Assembly: GCA_003290165.1 (NCBI GenBank)
Contig: QNQO01000550.1
Location: 434,001-498,000, forward strand
Reading direction: 5' to 3'
Source: Berberis thunbergii
Lineage: Eukaryota; Streptophyta; Magnoliopsida; Ranunculales; Berberidaceae
Length of the DNA: 64,000 bases
Shown here: piece by piece, positions 11,798-23,359 of the stretch
Position numbering within the stretch: position 1 is the stretch's first letter
How the letters are laid out: each line of letters begins with the position of its first letter
The notes under the pieces: generated by a model
The model's database searches: none
Told to the model about the DNA's origin: nothing
What the model saw: the letters and a program-made list of their open reading frames with translations, nothing else
Translations under genes and position numbers: made by a program

Positions 11798-11820
11798 GTT
11801 TAGCACCGTCCATGAGGACG
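11798..11820 (+). other. Primer-binding site of element A
   Basis: GTTTAGCACCGTCCATGAGG directly follows the LTR. The equivalents in element 2 (14405), B (21792) and 3 (57720) read close to TTTGGCGTCGTCCGTGGGGA, which resembles the 3' end complement of a tRNA. The exact tRNA was not determined. Confidence 0.6.
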
Positions 11821-11913
11821 ACAAAATTCCTAATCTTTCACTAGCATCATCTCCCTTCGAAATACAAAGAGATGGTGACCACTTCATCACGCAACAACGG
11901 ATAACAAGGGGAC

Positions 11914-13250
11914 ATGTCAAACGCTCTGACTAGCACTATACCCCTGCTCTCCGCAGTGCCAGTTATGCACGGGCAATGGACTCACTCCCCCGCGCAAGCA
12001 ACAACAATGACGGACCGCAAGATATATATGTTGTCATCTCAAATACATCAAATCGCCAAAACGGTGGAAGCTTTCGCTCGACAAAACCTTCCACCCGCTA
12101 ATGGAGATCAGGAGCAGCACAGGCCTTTATCTCCTGAGGACGACAAATAGCAGACACAGAAGAGTCATGCCCTTGATAGTTCACATTGGACCAGAGGATG
12201 TGGCGTAGTTAACGCGCAACCGACTGCCAAGGCAGAGAGGCTCGACCCTCACAACCCCCTCCGCAGAGGGGCACATGACCCAGATGTGTTATACCGTCTC
12301 TCAGTCCCACCTTTCGTGAATTGTATTATGAACAAAACCTTTTTGAAAAAGTTCACGCCTCCAAAGCTCGATTTTTACGACGGGACCACCTACGCCATTA
12401 CCAGGATGTAATGGCCCTCAAGGAAAGATCTGAGTCGATGATGCGCTGAACTTTTCCCACTAGCCTGAAGAAGACATCACTAACGTGGTTCCACAACCTC
12501 CGGTAGAGGTCAATCGACTCCTTCAAGACGCCGGCGAAGGAGTTCCTAACTCGTTTCGTCGGAAGTCAACGTTTTCGAAAAGGACTACATTACAAACTCA
12601 CTTTGAAATAAAATCCCATGAGACGCTTAGAGAGTATGCCACGCGCTTCAACAACGAACTCACACTCACTGTGCAGTGATGACACAATCGTGACAACTTT
12701 TACCGTAATCCTAAAGGAAGGAAAGCTCTACGAAGACCTCACCTTGGAACCCCCTTTAGACATGACGGAACTCCTCAAGAGCGCCCAAAAGTACATTACT
12801 TTAGAGAAGTTAAAGATCGTTAAAAGGAAAATCGAAGGTGATAAGAAGCCATTCGCTCCGCTCCGCTCTTAAGGACATGAAGGAGGGAAATAGACGCGAG
12901 GATGAAAAAAGGAGCAAGAGGAAGCGTAATGACAACAGGTCAAACCCTAGCTGTGCCAGACCAAAAAAACATCCAACTACGTTGGATCCAGAGCCATGAC
13001 ACCCTTCAATTCTAGCCTCTCAGACGTATTGAACTCCATGAAAAATTGGGAAGATCTGAAGTGGCTCCCAAAACAGCGCGAAAACCCCTCCAAGCCTGAC
13101 AACAGCAAGTACTACTCGTACCACAAGGAGGGCAGCCATGATACCATCGACTGCAAGAGTCTGAGGTTTGAAATTGAGTACTAGATCCACAGGGGCAAGC
13201 TAAAAGAATTTTTGAACTCTGAAAAGCGATCGGAGTGATTCAGGGACCAG
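11914..13250 (+). pseudogene. gag of LTR element A, broken
   Basis: Pieces in different frames encode a Tat-like Gag. An N-terminal region (11914-12150) is followed by VLYRLSVPPF and KFTPPKLDFYDGTT (about 12285-12385), then SLTWFHNL and AKEFLTRF (about 12478-12562), the retrotransposon gag core. LYEDLTLEPPLDMTELLKSA follows at about 12730. At the C-terminus (12996-13240) comes YYSYHKEGSHDTIDCKSL, a zinc-knuckle-like pattern in which serine replaces the first cysteine, followed by RGKLKEFLN. Stops and frameshifts separate these parts. The same order occurs in element B, where the sequence is less damaged. Confidence 0.8.
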
Positions 13251-13460
13251 GGGGATTCAGTCAAAGAAATTGATAAGGAGACCACGAGCATAATATATGT
13301 CCTTTATGGAGTCGGATCGAATGAAAACTAGTCGCACAGGTCCTGCAAGCAGACTCTACTAGAAATGTGGACACAACCCACGGACGAGGACAGACGCATT
13401 TGCTATTCAAGGGTTCAGAGCCCCATTCCCACCTTAACCTTTATGGACAAGGACCTCGAA

Positions 13461-13563
13461 AGAGTGTCAACGGTCACCACAACGATGGTCTGTGGCTCAC
13501 GTGCGTTCCTTGTGCAAGTCAGCAAAACTAGGTCAAAGCAGTAAGCGAAAAATGACTGCATCA
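13461..13563 (+). repeat. Truncated 3' LTR of element A
   Basis: Only the last part of the LTR remains, from AGAGTGTCAACGGTCACC to GACTGCATCA, joined directly to the start of the protease region (TFMDKDLER on the left). The junction lies in a short stretch shared by both partners (see findings). Confidence 0.8.
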
Positions 13564-13856
13564 AAATATATATACATAAGTGAACTGGAATGGATTTTTA
13601 CTTCAGTTTGGTCGATTCGTTCGTTTTTTGTGTAGTCCTACTTAAATTTTTGGAAAAGAAAAACAACTTGTTAAGTAGGAAGAGTCGATTTATGGCCTTA
13701 ATGGTTTCAAGACCCTCAAGCTTCTAATTCATACTAATACGAAATATAAATATGTATATAACTTAATGGGAATAATCAGACTCAAGGTCCAAAGACTATG
13801 CATGTCCTCAATACATATTATTAGCAAAAAAACTAAACATAATTGAGCATTACTTA
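13564..13856. other. Spacer between LTR elements A and 2
   Basis: About 290 bases of AT-rich sequence without a recognisable gene. Its last five bases, ACTTA (13852-13856), are the left target duplication of element 2. Confidence 0.5.
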
Positions 13857-14404
13857 TGATGATACATCAAAATATATTGATCATCATGACTATACATGTG
13901 GCAAAGAACATCCATCATGAGGATATGGCGTCGTAAACCCAAAAGAATAAAGCGAACCACAAAGGCCTAGACATGGCCCACTATAAGAAAATATAATCAA
14001 AGCCCGAATCCAAGCTCAAACAAATCAAAACTCAAACCCATGCCCGACACGAGTTCTCTCATAAATAAGCGAAATGTTGCACCAAAAAGAGTCGTGGAGG
14101 GAGTTATGCCTCCACGGACGCATCTTCATCAAGGAGGACACTGTTATGAGAAACATTTCTTTCCGTTGTGCCTCACATGCTTAAGTTATGCAAAGAATTA
14201 ACCGCGACCGTTATAAAAGGTAAAGGGAACATTCATCACAGGTATGCAACTTTAATTGAGTTTTGTCCAGATTTATTTCCTTCTTCAAACAGAGTTGATG
14301 ACTTAAGCATCGGAGTGCCTTCGGCCACCAAAAAAGTGGTCTTTGGCAGTCTAACATCTGTTTTGCAGGTCCAACTAACAGGATGGCGATTTTTGGACGT
14401 ATCA
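13857..14404 (+). repeat. 5' LTR of element 2 (548 bp)
   Basis: It runs from TGATGATACATC to GGACGTATCA. It contains a TATA-box-like GTTATAAAAGG near 14208 and the block TGACTTAAGCATCGGAGTGC near 14300, followed by GCCACC...GTGGTC. The same features are present in the 3' copy. Confidence 0.92.
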
Positions 14405-14430
14405 GTTTGGCGTCGTCCATGGGGAACGAC
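14405..14430 (+). other. Primer-binding site of element 2
   Basis: GTTTGGCGTCGTCCATGGGG immediately follows the 5' LTR and is nearly identical to the sites in the other LTR elements of this window. Confidence 0.65.
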
Positions 14431-14510
14431 AAATTTCCTTTTCTAAAAATAAATCCATCGTGACAAAGCTCACCAAAATCTAATAGACGATCAACAAGCT
14501 GTTAGAACAA

Positions 14511-15990
14511 ATGACACACCCTACAGATCCCCAACACAATGACGATAAAAACTCTTCTACTGGAAACGATGTATCACAAGTGGCTCATGAACAAAAAGCA
14601 GCCCAAATCATCGGGCCAATGACACCCGAAAATCAAGACCCACAGCATGCAATAACCCAGACAACCCAAACATATGGTGACACTGCCACATGTCCTCGGG
14701 TAGACCTGCTTATGGTCCAAATGAACTACATGACAAAGATGCTAGAAAAAATCACCCAAGAGCGCATCCAGCCAGTTGACCCTATTAGGCACCGCCCCAA
14801 CAAAACTCCACCAACCGAACTCAAGGGAATGACGAAGTCCTAGCAAAACCCCAATAGGGAAACTTCGAAAGCAATGAACTCTTCTAAGGCAAGACTTCAC
14901 AGTGTGACGGAACGCTTGCTGAAATCCCGTTTAGAATCATATTCACGGATCCCAACATACTATACGAGTTAGCCATGCCGCCATTCTTCGACGCCCCCAT
15001 GAAAATGCCCATACCAAAAAAGTACACTCCGCCAAAGTTTGAAGTATACGATGGCAATACTGACCCAACTGATCACCTGAGACACTTCCACCACATGATG
15101 GCCTTGAAGAAAACCACGGAATCGATCTTATGCAGAACATTTCCAACCAGCCTCACCTCCACAGAGATGAATTGGTTTGATAGCCTACCAATGAGGTTGA
15201 TAGACTTTTCCAGGCATTAGCCACCGCTTTTATCATCATTTATTGGGAACCGGCGATTGAGGAAAGAACCACGCTACCTCCTTCATATCAAGCAAAAGCC
15301 CGAGGAGACAATATGGGAATACGTCACTCGTTTCACCAACGAACTGATGATGATCGATGGATGTAGCAACAACACAGCTGCTGCAAGCTTCATCACCGGA
15401 CTAAAGAAATGCCCCTTCTTTGATACCTTTAACCTGGAACCTCCAAAAGGCATGGAAATCTTATTGAAAATGGCTCAAAAACACATTTCTCTCAAGGAGA
15501 TGAAAGCGGCCAGAAGGAAAAATGACCAAGAATGAGAGTGTTTTTCAAGGAAACGGAAGAAATGAAGAAAGGAGGCAGGATGACAGACAACGGAAGGATA
15601 GCATCCAATTGAAGAAACATCGGAATGACAGAAAGATCGATTCAAACCAACAAGAATCCGAGAAGATACAATCAGTACGGCCCTGACACGAGCGAGTAAT
15701 AAGTGTGATGAAGAAGACATATAAACCATATACAACCTTGTAAACAAGTCGAGCCAATATAATTAAGCATATAGCAAAATGGGATAACATCAACTGGCCA
15801 CTAAGGATGAGAGAAGACCCAGAAGGAATAGGCAAAAGCAAATATTGTTCCTTTCATAAGGATCATGGGCACGATACCAAAGATTGCTACAATCTAAAAG
15901 ATCAAATTGAGCATCGGGTTTAGAAAGGATGACTCGACAAGTTAACCGGAATGCCAAATAAACAGCTCAAATGGAATAAGAAAGCAGATA
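14511..15990 (+). pseudogene. gag of LTR element 2, broken
   Basis: Three open segments (14511-14843, 14975-15220, 15257-15535) and a degenerate tail encode a Tat-like Gag. PPKFEVYDGNTDPTDHLRHF (about 15030) and the TEMNWFDSLPM region (about 15165) mark the gag core. ETIWEYVTRFTNEL and FITGLKKCPFFDTFNLEP follow. Near 15842 comes a zinc-knuckle-like segment, YCSFHKDHGHDTKDC, then stops. The region after it does not show the DTG motif of a protease. Frameshifts and stops show that this copy cannot make full Gag. Confidence 0.8.
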
Positions 15991-16300
15991 CTACTGCGAG
16001 ATCAAAAGAACAGCCCAAAGAGCTAATATACGCCCTACAATGCATGACCAGAGGAAGCAAAACAGTCAACCTAACAGAAGAAGCAGCCAGGAAAACCTCC
16101 CACTCGAGCTGATTTTTATCAGAACAGAAGTACTAAGACGGGCCATTTTTTTAATGTGTAGAACACGGAGAAGTTTGCACCAATCAACTAACGCGATTCA
16201 AAGACCCTACCGACGAATGCAAGCTCAACCCGAATCACCAACGACAAAATTGATAGCAACAAACTATACCAAACCTCGGCGGCTGACACAAAACACGGAG

Positions 16301-16440
16301 CCAGCATGATCGGATAGTTTGGCGCTAATGTGAGCATGATTGGACAATTTGGTGTTGATGTGAGCATGATTGGACAATTTTGTGATGATGTAAGCATGAT
16401 CGGACAGTTTGGTGATGACGTGAACATGATCAGACAAATC
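16301..16440 (+). repeat. 30-bp tandem repeat, 4-5 copies
   Basis: CATGATTGGACAATTTGGTG-type units recur every 30 bases (starts near 16304, 16334, 16364, 16394 and 16424). This is the first of three arrays in the 3' half of element 2. Confidence 0.85.
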
Positions 16441-16505
16441 AATACTACTCAGCTACCGAATCAAAAAGCACCCCGAGTCTATTATCCATGACAACATATA
16501 TGATG

Positions 16506-16660
16506 AATGAGGATCGACATCAAGCAAAGAATTACAAAGCAACAAAAATATCAATCTTTAATACAAGGATCGACGTCAAGCAAAAAAAGACAAAGGAACA
16601 AAAATATGAATTTTTAATACGAGGATCGACATCAAACAAAGGAAGACAAAGGAAATCTCT
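16506..16660 (+). repeat. 56-bp tandem repeat, about 3 copies
   Basis: GGATCGACATCAAGCAAAG-type units recur at a 56-base period with the shared end TTTAATAC. It is the second array of element 2. Confidence 0.85.
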
Positions 16661-16874
16661 CTTCAAACCAGCGTAAATGTTTTAACAGTTAGGACTGGTG
16701 AGAGCATCCGAAAGAGAATATCAATAAGACTACAAATTCAGAATCCCCATTTTATGCGTGGAAGACAAAGTAAACGCATCGAAAATTAGCCATATAAATC
16801 AATCACCATACCTAGCAGTAAGAAATCTGAACAAAAGTCAGATCTGTATAAACTTCAGGTCTGATCAACCACGA

Positions 16875-17450
16875 AATCAAAGTTGGACAAATCAATCAAC
16901 TTAACACCGAGTCGACTGAGACGTCAAGCCAACATAGTAAAAGTTGGACAAATGAGTCAACTTAACACAGTAAACTTCGAATCAACTGAGACGTCGAGCA
17001 AACGAAGTAAAAATTGGACAAACGAGTCAACCTAACACCAAAAACTTCGAGTCGACTGAGATGTCGAGCCAAGGAAGTAAAAGTTGAACAAACCAGTAAA
17101 CTTAACACAGTAAACTTTGAGTTGACTAAGATGTCAAGTTAACAAAGTAGAAGTTCAACGAACGAGTTAACTTAACACAGTAAACTTTGAGTCGATTGAG
17201 ACGTCGAGCTAACAAAATAGAAGTTGAATGAACGAGTTAACTTAACACATTAAACTTCGAGTCGACTGAGACGTCAAGTTAAAGAAGTAAAAGTTGAATG
17301 AATGAGTTAACTTAACACAAACATTTTGAGTCGACTGAGTCATCGAGTTAATGAAGTAAAAGTTGAACGAACGAGTCAGCTTAATACAAAAACAAAACTT
17401 CGAATCGACCGATACATCGAATCAACGAAGTCAGAATTGAAGGAACAAAT
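16875..17450 (+). repeat. 70-bp tandem repeat, about 8 copies
   Basis: GTTGGACAAA / GTTGAACAAA recurs at 16943, 17013, 17083 and 17153, an exact 70-base period, and continues to about 17450. An earlier unit at 16882 is 9 bases shorter. Units share CAACTTAACACAGTAAACTT and CGACTGAGACGTC. It is the third array of element 2. Confidence 0.9.
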
Positions 17451-17673
17451 CAACATGATTCAAGGAACTACGGACCGACCGAACCAACAAGGCAAAAGTC
17501 AAAACCAAAAGTCAACTTTTTTGCATTGCATCGAGGATAAAGTTGACCCCATCTCTAGATGAATAATGAGCCAAAGTGCGAAAGCAGCCATAAAGGAATT
17601 CAAAGTAAAATCCAAGACAACTACAACTAAATTGAAAAGGATGGGGCAACACACTACAAGTCGACAAGATAAA

Positions 17674-20100
17674 CTACAGAAACACGCAAAAAAAGGAAAA
17701 AAAAGTAATAACAAAGTTATTTTCATTAAAAAAAACTACTCTATTTACATCTGGAGAAGACGATGAAGGAGTAGGACAAGAAATGGAGGCAGCTACAGGA
17801 TCAGCTATATCACCTACGGGAGAAGGCGAAGGTTTCTCTTCAGAAGGGAGAGAAAGCAGTGGCTCCTCAACCACTGGGGAAGATTCTTCACCATCATCAT
17901 CTTTGAAAGGTTGATCAACCAAGTGGCAGTACTCGGATAAATCCGCGTCGAGCCCCTTGATATAATCAAGAAGCTCAACCTGTCTGTCAACAACTCACTT
18001 CCAATCTTTGGCTTCAACAATGAGGAGCCTATCGTTGGCAGTATTAAGTTCATTTTTGGCCGCAGCAAGCCGTCCCTCAATGGTGGTAAGCATAATGGAA
18101 GTATCTGCCTTGACCTCGTCGAGCGCAGTAGTCAACTGTTCCACCCGCCTCTCAACAATATCACGAATAACGCATTGTTCAATCTCAGCACAAAAGGCTT
18201 CATCACAAGTTTCCTTCTCAACGGATAACTCCTTTTCCACATCATGTAGAAGGGCATAAACTCCATCCAACTTGGCTTTCAAATACTCAAGCTTATTAGC
18301 AGATTTATCCCGCATATTTTCTACCTCAATCAATTAAATTCGAGCAGCCTTGGCAATTTTCTCTAACTCTGCACATTGCGCTCTCAACACATCAAATTGG
18401 GAAATAACGTGAAAAAACACTAGCAACGGTGCTGCCAACCTTATCTGCAAATAAGCCACTTGATCACGAGCAGCTTGATAGACCGGGCCCATCACCCTTT
18501 CATAGGCGAGACGATTCATCCCGTTCATTATCTGCTCATGACCATGATCAAAGTGATCACATAGATCCAGTAGGGGCATCAAAGGATTTTCCACTAATCG
18601 TTTGTGCTAATTATTTATCAACCTGCGTGCAACATCTTGCACATCAAGCTGAGTGAACCAGCAAAACCTGCCATCCAACTTGATACATATATCGTTTGAG
18701 CCAGGCTCAGTCCAACCAACCCGTGGATCAAGAACACGAGGATCCGAAAGCACTGAGGAACCACCCCCAAGAGTCGAAAGGACGGAAGTAATAGCAGTGA
18801 CAACAGAAAAACCACTTTTACCCTCCCGTCAAGAAGCAACCGTGGCAGGAGCAGTACTAGTAATAACAGCGGGAGCATGAGAATCAAGACGGACAGGAGA
18901 AGAAACTAAGAACCGAGCCGCATCACTGACATCAATAGAATGAGAATGAAGAGAGTGAACCTCAAAACTCTGACCACCACCAACAACATCTTTAGACTGT
19001 TCCACTGCTAACTAAAGCATTTTATCATTGATAGACCGAGGATCATCATTAGACAACTTAGCGACGTTCGAAACACCATAGGTAGAAAAAAGCCTTTTTT
19101 CAATATCGTCCAATAGACGAGTAGTCTCTTTCTCACTCCTCTCCAACACCAGCCTCCTCGAGAGATTCGCGATCCTCTTTTACGACATCTTCGCAAGAAG
19201 GACTTGGATGAGAGGTAGCCTACGTAACATTAGAACAGGAGTCATACAGGATGCAATCCGAGCAGAACCACAAGTTGAAAGTCGTTTCTTCCTTGGAACC
19301 CGATCAAGATCTACCAACAGTCACCTCGACGAACTAGTGTACCTTGCAATCTTTCTTTTTCTAGAAGACGGAACTACAACATTAACAGGAGCATCGAGAT
19401 CCATAACATGCACGTCCGAACTCAATTCCCAATCAATGCTAGCACCACTAATGCCAGCTTGAGTAGCGTGAGCAACAATATCCTCAGCACGAGACTCAAT
19501 AAGCAAGACTCACTCTGCTTCGTTCATAGTATACAAACCACTACGCTCCAGGATGTCCTCGGAAAGAAATGCCTCCACAAAAAATTGGTGAAGCTTTAAG
19601 AATCGGTCACTGATCCCAAGTTCCTCAACAATTAAATGAAGATTTTTCCGTCTATTGGGAACTCGAAATAATCGAAAAATCAAATGACCTCGCAGTTGGA
19701 AGTATCCAGAGTTCACAGAAGCATAGAATCGCGACCTTGACCAATCACGGATGTCATAGTTAAGTTTCTCGAAGCAAACAGGAGAACAGAGGAAGCAGAT
19801 ATCCTTGCTCACTAACAGACCAACCACCGAATGCAAAACTGTCATAGTCAAAGAAATGTCGGACAAAATAGACCTCGCATAAGATGAAACCATTACTCTC
19901 CAACCATTAGGACCCATTTGAGCAGGAGGAATGCCCAAGAAGTTTAGATACTCCCAGAATAGCTAGGAACTGGGAACCAAAAACTAGAAGAAAACATGCA
20001 CGGATATAGCGTGATGTACCCAGGCCTTGGATTACAAGGACTATCATCCTGTCTAGGCAGGATAATCTCGAGGTCGGGCGACAAATTATAGTCATAACGA
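17674..20100 (-). pseudogene. Antisense ORF of element 2 (Transposase_28-like N-terminus, coiled-coil C-terminus)
   Basis: On the minus strand, opposite to gag, a broken long ORF runs from about 20100 to 17674. Its N-terminal part (19510-20095) reads LGIPPAQMGPNGWRVMVSS and later WSRSRFYASVNSGYF, resembling the family Pfam calls putative gypsy-type transposon (Transposase_28). The middle is low-complexity. The C-terminal part (17995-18594) is heptad-like and rich in E, K, L and A, suggesting a coiled coil, and the end is acidic. Antisense ORFs of this kind are known from Tat-lineage elements such as Grande. Stops split this copy into at least seven pieces. Its molecular function is unknown. 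Confidence 0.7.
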
Positions 20101-20518
20101 AGATTGTCCAACGTCGCTTGAGAAGCTTTCTAGCAGTAGCATATTGTTAAATGGAACTAAAGGGAGAAAAATGAACCTAACAAATAGCTACAACTTACGC
20201 TTAGTTTATCACCAATGGACATCATTAAATAACAGAAGAGCAAAGAAAACGAAGAAGGCAAATGAAGAAACGAACCTTAATTTCAAAGATAGTGTAAAGA
20301 GGGAAAACAAATTATTTTATAGAACGGAACAATGAAGGGACTGCTCATGGGACAACATGCGAGATATAATTGCTACGTGAAATCCCAAAAACGGACGGGC
20401 AAACAAGGAATCGAGACACCAACTCGCAAAAAATTACATACAACAATAATACAAGGTAATGATGGAATTGAAAAATAAACCGTTACAAAGTTAGTGGCCA
20501 CATCAGCATACCCACTAA

Positions 20519-20534
20519 CTAAAGGGGGAGTAGT
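20519..20534 (+). other. Polypurine tract of element 2
   Basis: TAAAGGGGGAGTAGT directly precedes the 3' LTR. The core GGGGAGTAG is shared with element B (29143), element 3 (63115) and a fourth site at 25340. Confidence 0.75.
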
Positions 20535-21101
20535 TGAAGATACATCAAAATAGACCGATCATCATGGCCTTACACGTGGCAGAGAACATTCATCACGAGG
20601 ATATGGCGTTCCATCTACTGGACCCGCTTATAAAATATAAAAAAGAATAAAGCCAATCACAGAGGCTCAGACAAGGCCCACTATAAGAATATATAATCAA
20701 AGCTCGATTTTAGGCCCGAACGAATCAAAGTCCAAATTCAGGCCCGACACCAGTTCACTCATAAAGAAAAGGAATGTTGCACTAAAAGGAGTTGCGGAGG
20801 GAGTTACGCCTCCACAGATGCATCTCCATCAAGGAGGAGACTATTACAAAAAACATCTCCTTTCATTGTGCCTTACATGCTTAAGTCACACAGAGAATTA
20901 ACCGTGATCATTATAAAAGGTAAAGGGAACATTCGACACAAGTATGCAACTTTAACTGAGTTTTGTCCAGATTTACTTCCTTTTTCAAACAGAGTTGTTG
21001 ACTTAAGCATCGGACCTTCAGCCACCAATAACGTGATCATTGGCAATCTAACATCTATTTTGCAGGTCAAACTCACAGTAGGATGAGTTTTGGACACATC
21101 A
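20535..21101 (+). repeat. 3' LTR of element 2 (567 bp)
   Basis: It begins TGAAGATACATC and ends GGACACATCA, aligning along its length with 13857-14404 with many substitutions and small indels. A TATA-like ATTATAAAAGG is present near 20908. Confidence 0.92.
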
Positions 21102-21124
21102 ACTTAAATTAAGAGAAGTGTGCT

Positions 21125-21791
21125 TGACAATACATATAAAAACGGTCACATCCCTAAGCCATAGACGTGTCACGATGATCTTGAGGAATTACGGGCCCAA
21201 ACGTCAACCTAACACTGATCTGGCCCAAGCGGTTCTAATCTGGCTCATTTCAGTCTGTCAGGCGGACCCGAACTCTCACAACATGTTAGGCCCACACATC
21301 TCACAGCTATCCTCGTTACTCATAAGTCCTACTAAGGAAAGTATCTCAAGGATCAGTTTTGGACGGGCAACTACAACTGCTCTCTACTTCCAACTAGAAA
21401 GCAAATGGTAGAATACATTCCACACAGGGAATCTTCCTTCTTAGGATTTCTCTTACATTGGGAATTTTCTCTCGTGTATTTAGGAGCACAAGGCTAACAA
21501 GGAACTTCCCTCCTATAGCACAACTCCTAATTAGATAATGATCTCCACGAAGATCTCCTTCCTAAACTAGGCCTACGATGGCCTGGTAGAACCAGGACTC
21601 CTTGCACTATAAATAAGACATGAGCTTGGTAAACTAAGGTACACTAAAAATTCCCTATTACAGCATTACACCTTCCTCAAATCCTTGTCTGACATTAGCA
21701 TCGGAGTGCCATCGGCCACCACAATGGTGGTTCATGGCTCACGTGCGTTACTTGTCTAGGTCAAAGCAGGGAACGAAAAATGACTGCATTA
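21125..21791 (+). repeat. 5' LTR of element B (667 bp)
   Basis: It runs from TGACAATACAT to TGACTGCATTA and aligns with 29155-29835 and with the LTR of element A. A TATA-like GCACTATAAATAAG lies near 21603. The block GCATCGGAGTGCCATCGGCC lies near 21699. Confidence 0.9.
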
Positions 21792-21815
21792 GTTTGGCGT
21801 CGTCCGTGGGGACAA
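21792..21815 (+). other. Primer-binding site of element B
   Basis: GTTTGGCGTCGTCCGTGGGG directly follows the LTR and is the best-preserved version of this site in the window. Confidence 0.65.
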
Positions 21816-21869
21816 CAGAGTTCTTAACTCTTCATTAGCGACGTCTCATTTTAAAAACCCAGATAGATG

Positions 21870-23270
21870 GTGACCACTAGGTCACACAACAACGGATAAT
21901 AGGGGGACGCATCAAACCCTTCGGTTGGCGTAGCACCTCCGCTTTCAGCACCTCCAGTTATACACGGGCTACAGATTCAAGTCCTTGCGCCAACAACAAC
22001 AATAGCGAACCCCCGAATCGATAGGCTAACATCTCAAATACAGCAGATAGCCAAGGTAGTGGAGGCTCTCACACGACCAAATCCATCACCTGCCAATGGA
22101 GACCAGAAGCAGCACCGACATCCGCCTCCAGAAAATCATAGGGAGCAAGCGCAAGAGAGCCAAGCCCTCACTAGTTCTCATTGGACTAAGGGAGGTTGCG
22201 CGGCTAATGCTGAGCTCGCCGCCAGGATGAAGATGTTCGGCCCTTGGAACCCCCTTCGCAGAGGGGTGCACGATTCAAATGTATTATACCGCCTCTCCGT
22301 CCCACCATTTGTGGACCAGATCCTGGATGAGGCCCTCCCGAGGAAGTTCACTCCCCCGAAGCTTGACTCCTATGACGGAACCATCGATCCTTTCGACCAC
22401 CTGCGCCATTACCAGCACATAATGGCCCTTAAAAAATGATCAAAGTCCGTCATGTGCGGAATTTTTCCCACCAATCACTAACGTGGTTCCACAACCTTCT
22501 GCCAAAGTCAATCAATTCCTTCAAAATGCTGGCAAAGGAATTCCTGACACATTTCGTCGAGAGCCAGCATTTTTTAAAAGGCACGCATTACATATTTTTT
22601 CTAAAGCAAAGGTCCGGCAAGACACTCTGAAAGTATGTCACGCACTTCAACGACGAGCTGACCCTCGTCGACAAGTGCAGCGACGATACAGCCATGACGG
22701 CCTTCACTGCGGGCTTCAAAGAAGGAACGCTCTACGAGGACCTCACCCTAGAACCCTCTTTAAACATGACGAAGCTCCTCAAGAGCGTCCAGAAACACAT
22801 CACCCTAGAGGAGTAGAGGACCGTTAAAAAGGAAACCGAAGGCAATAAGAAGCCCTCTGCTCCTAGGGGCAAAATGAGGAAAAGAGACGCGAGGATGAGG
22901 AACAAAGCAAAAGAAAGAGCAGTGACAACAAGCCGAACCCTAGTCGGTTCAGGCCAGAGAAATCATCCAACTACGTTGGATCCAGAGTTGTGACACCCCT
23001 AAATGCTAGCCTGTCAGACGTACTGAACTCCATGAAAAGCTGGGAGGAACTGAAGTGGCTCCCGAAAACACATGGAGACCCCTCCAAGCGTAACAATGGC
23101 AAGTACTGAATGTACCACAAGGAGGGTGGCCACGACACCAATGACTGCAAGAGTTTGAGGTATGAGGTCGAGTACTGGATCCGCAATGGCAAACTGAAAG
23201 AATTCGTGAACTCTGAGAAGAAACCAGAGCAAACCAGGGACAGAGGGAGTCAGTTAAAAAAATAGCGAAA
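21870..23270 (+). pseudogene. gag of LTR element B, broken
   Basis: The clearest gag of this family. VLYRLSVPPFVDQILDEALP and FTPPKLDSYDGTIDPFDHL lie in the ORF 22059-22439. WFHNLLPKSINSFKMLAKEF and LTHFVESQHF lie in 22436-22630. LYEDLTLEP and LLKSVQKHITLEE follow in another frame. SMKSWEELKWLPK precedes a degenerate knuckle-like segment, YHKEGGHDTNDC, near 23110-23150. At least two frameshifts and several stops interrupt it. In the family Gag forms the particle that packages element RNA; this copy could not. Confidence 0.82.
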
Positions 23271-23359
23271 GAGACTCCAAGGATAATATATGTCCTTCAT
23301 GGAGTCGGACCGAATGAAGACCAGACGTACAGGTCCCACAAGCGGACTCTACTATATAT

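Larger units (their letters stand above)
11126..13563 (+). mobile_element. LTR element A (Ty3/gypsy, Tat-like), internally deleted
   Basis: It consists of a full 5' LTR (11126-11797), a primer-binding site, a broken gag region, and only the last roughly 100 bases of the 3' LTR (13461-13563). It belongs to the same family as element B (21125-29835): LTR start TGATGATACA, LTR end GACTGCATCA, and gag are alike. Flanks are ATATA on the left and AAATA on the right, compatible with a degraded 5-bp target duplication. Everything from protease to the start of the 3' LTR is missing. Confidence 0.85.
13857..21101 (+). mobile_element. LTR element 2 (Ty3/gypsy, Tat-like non-autonomous), 7.2 kb
   Basis: The 5' LTR is 13857-14404 and the 3' LTR 20535-21101. 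An exact 5-bp target duplication ACTTA sits at 13852-13856 and 21102-21106. The order inside is primer-binding site, gag (14511-15990), three tandem repeat arrays (16301-17450), an antisense ORF region (17674-20100), polypurine tract, 3' LTR. No protease, reverse transcriptase, RNase H or integrase could be recognised. The LTRs differ at many positions and have small indels, so the insertion is old. Confidence 0.92.

Noticed and set aside
16875..17450. CRISPR-like array
   Set aside because: The 70-bp units are contiguous and diverged without unique spacers, and the host is a plant; it is an ordinary tandem repeat in an LTR element.
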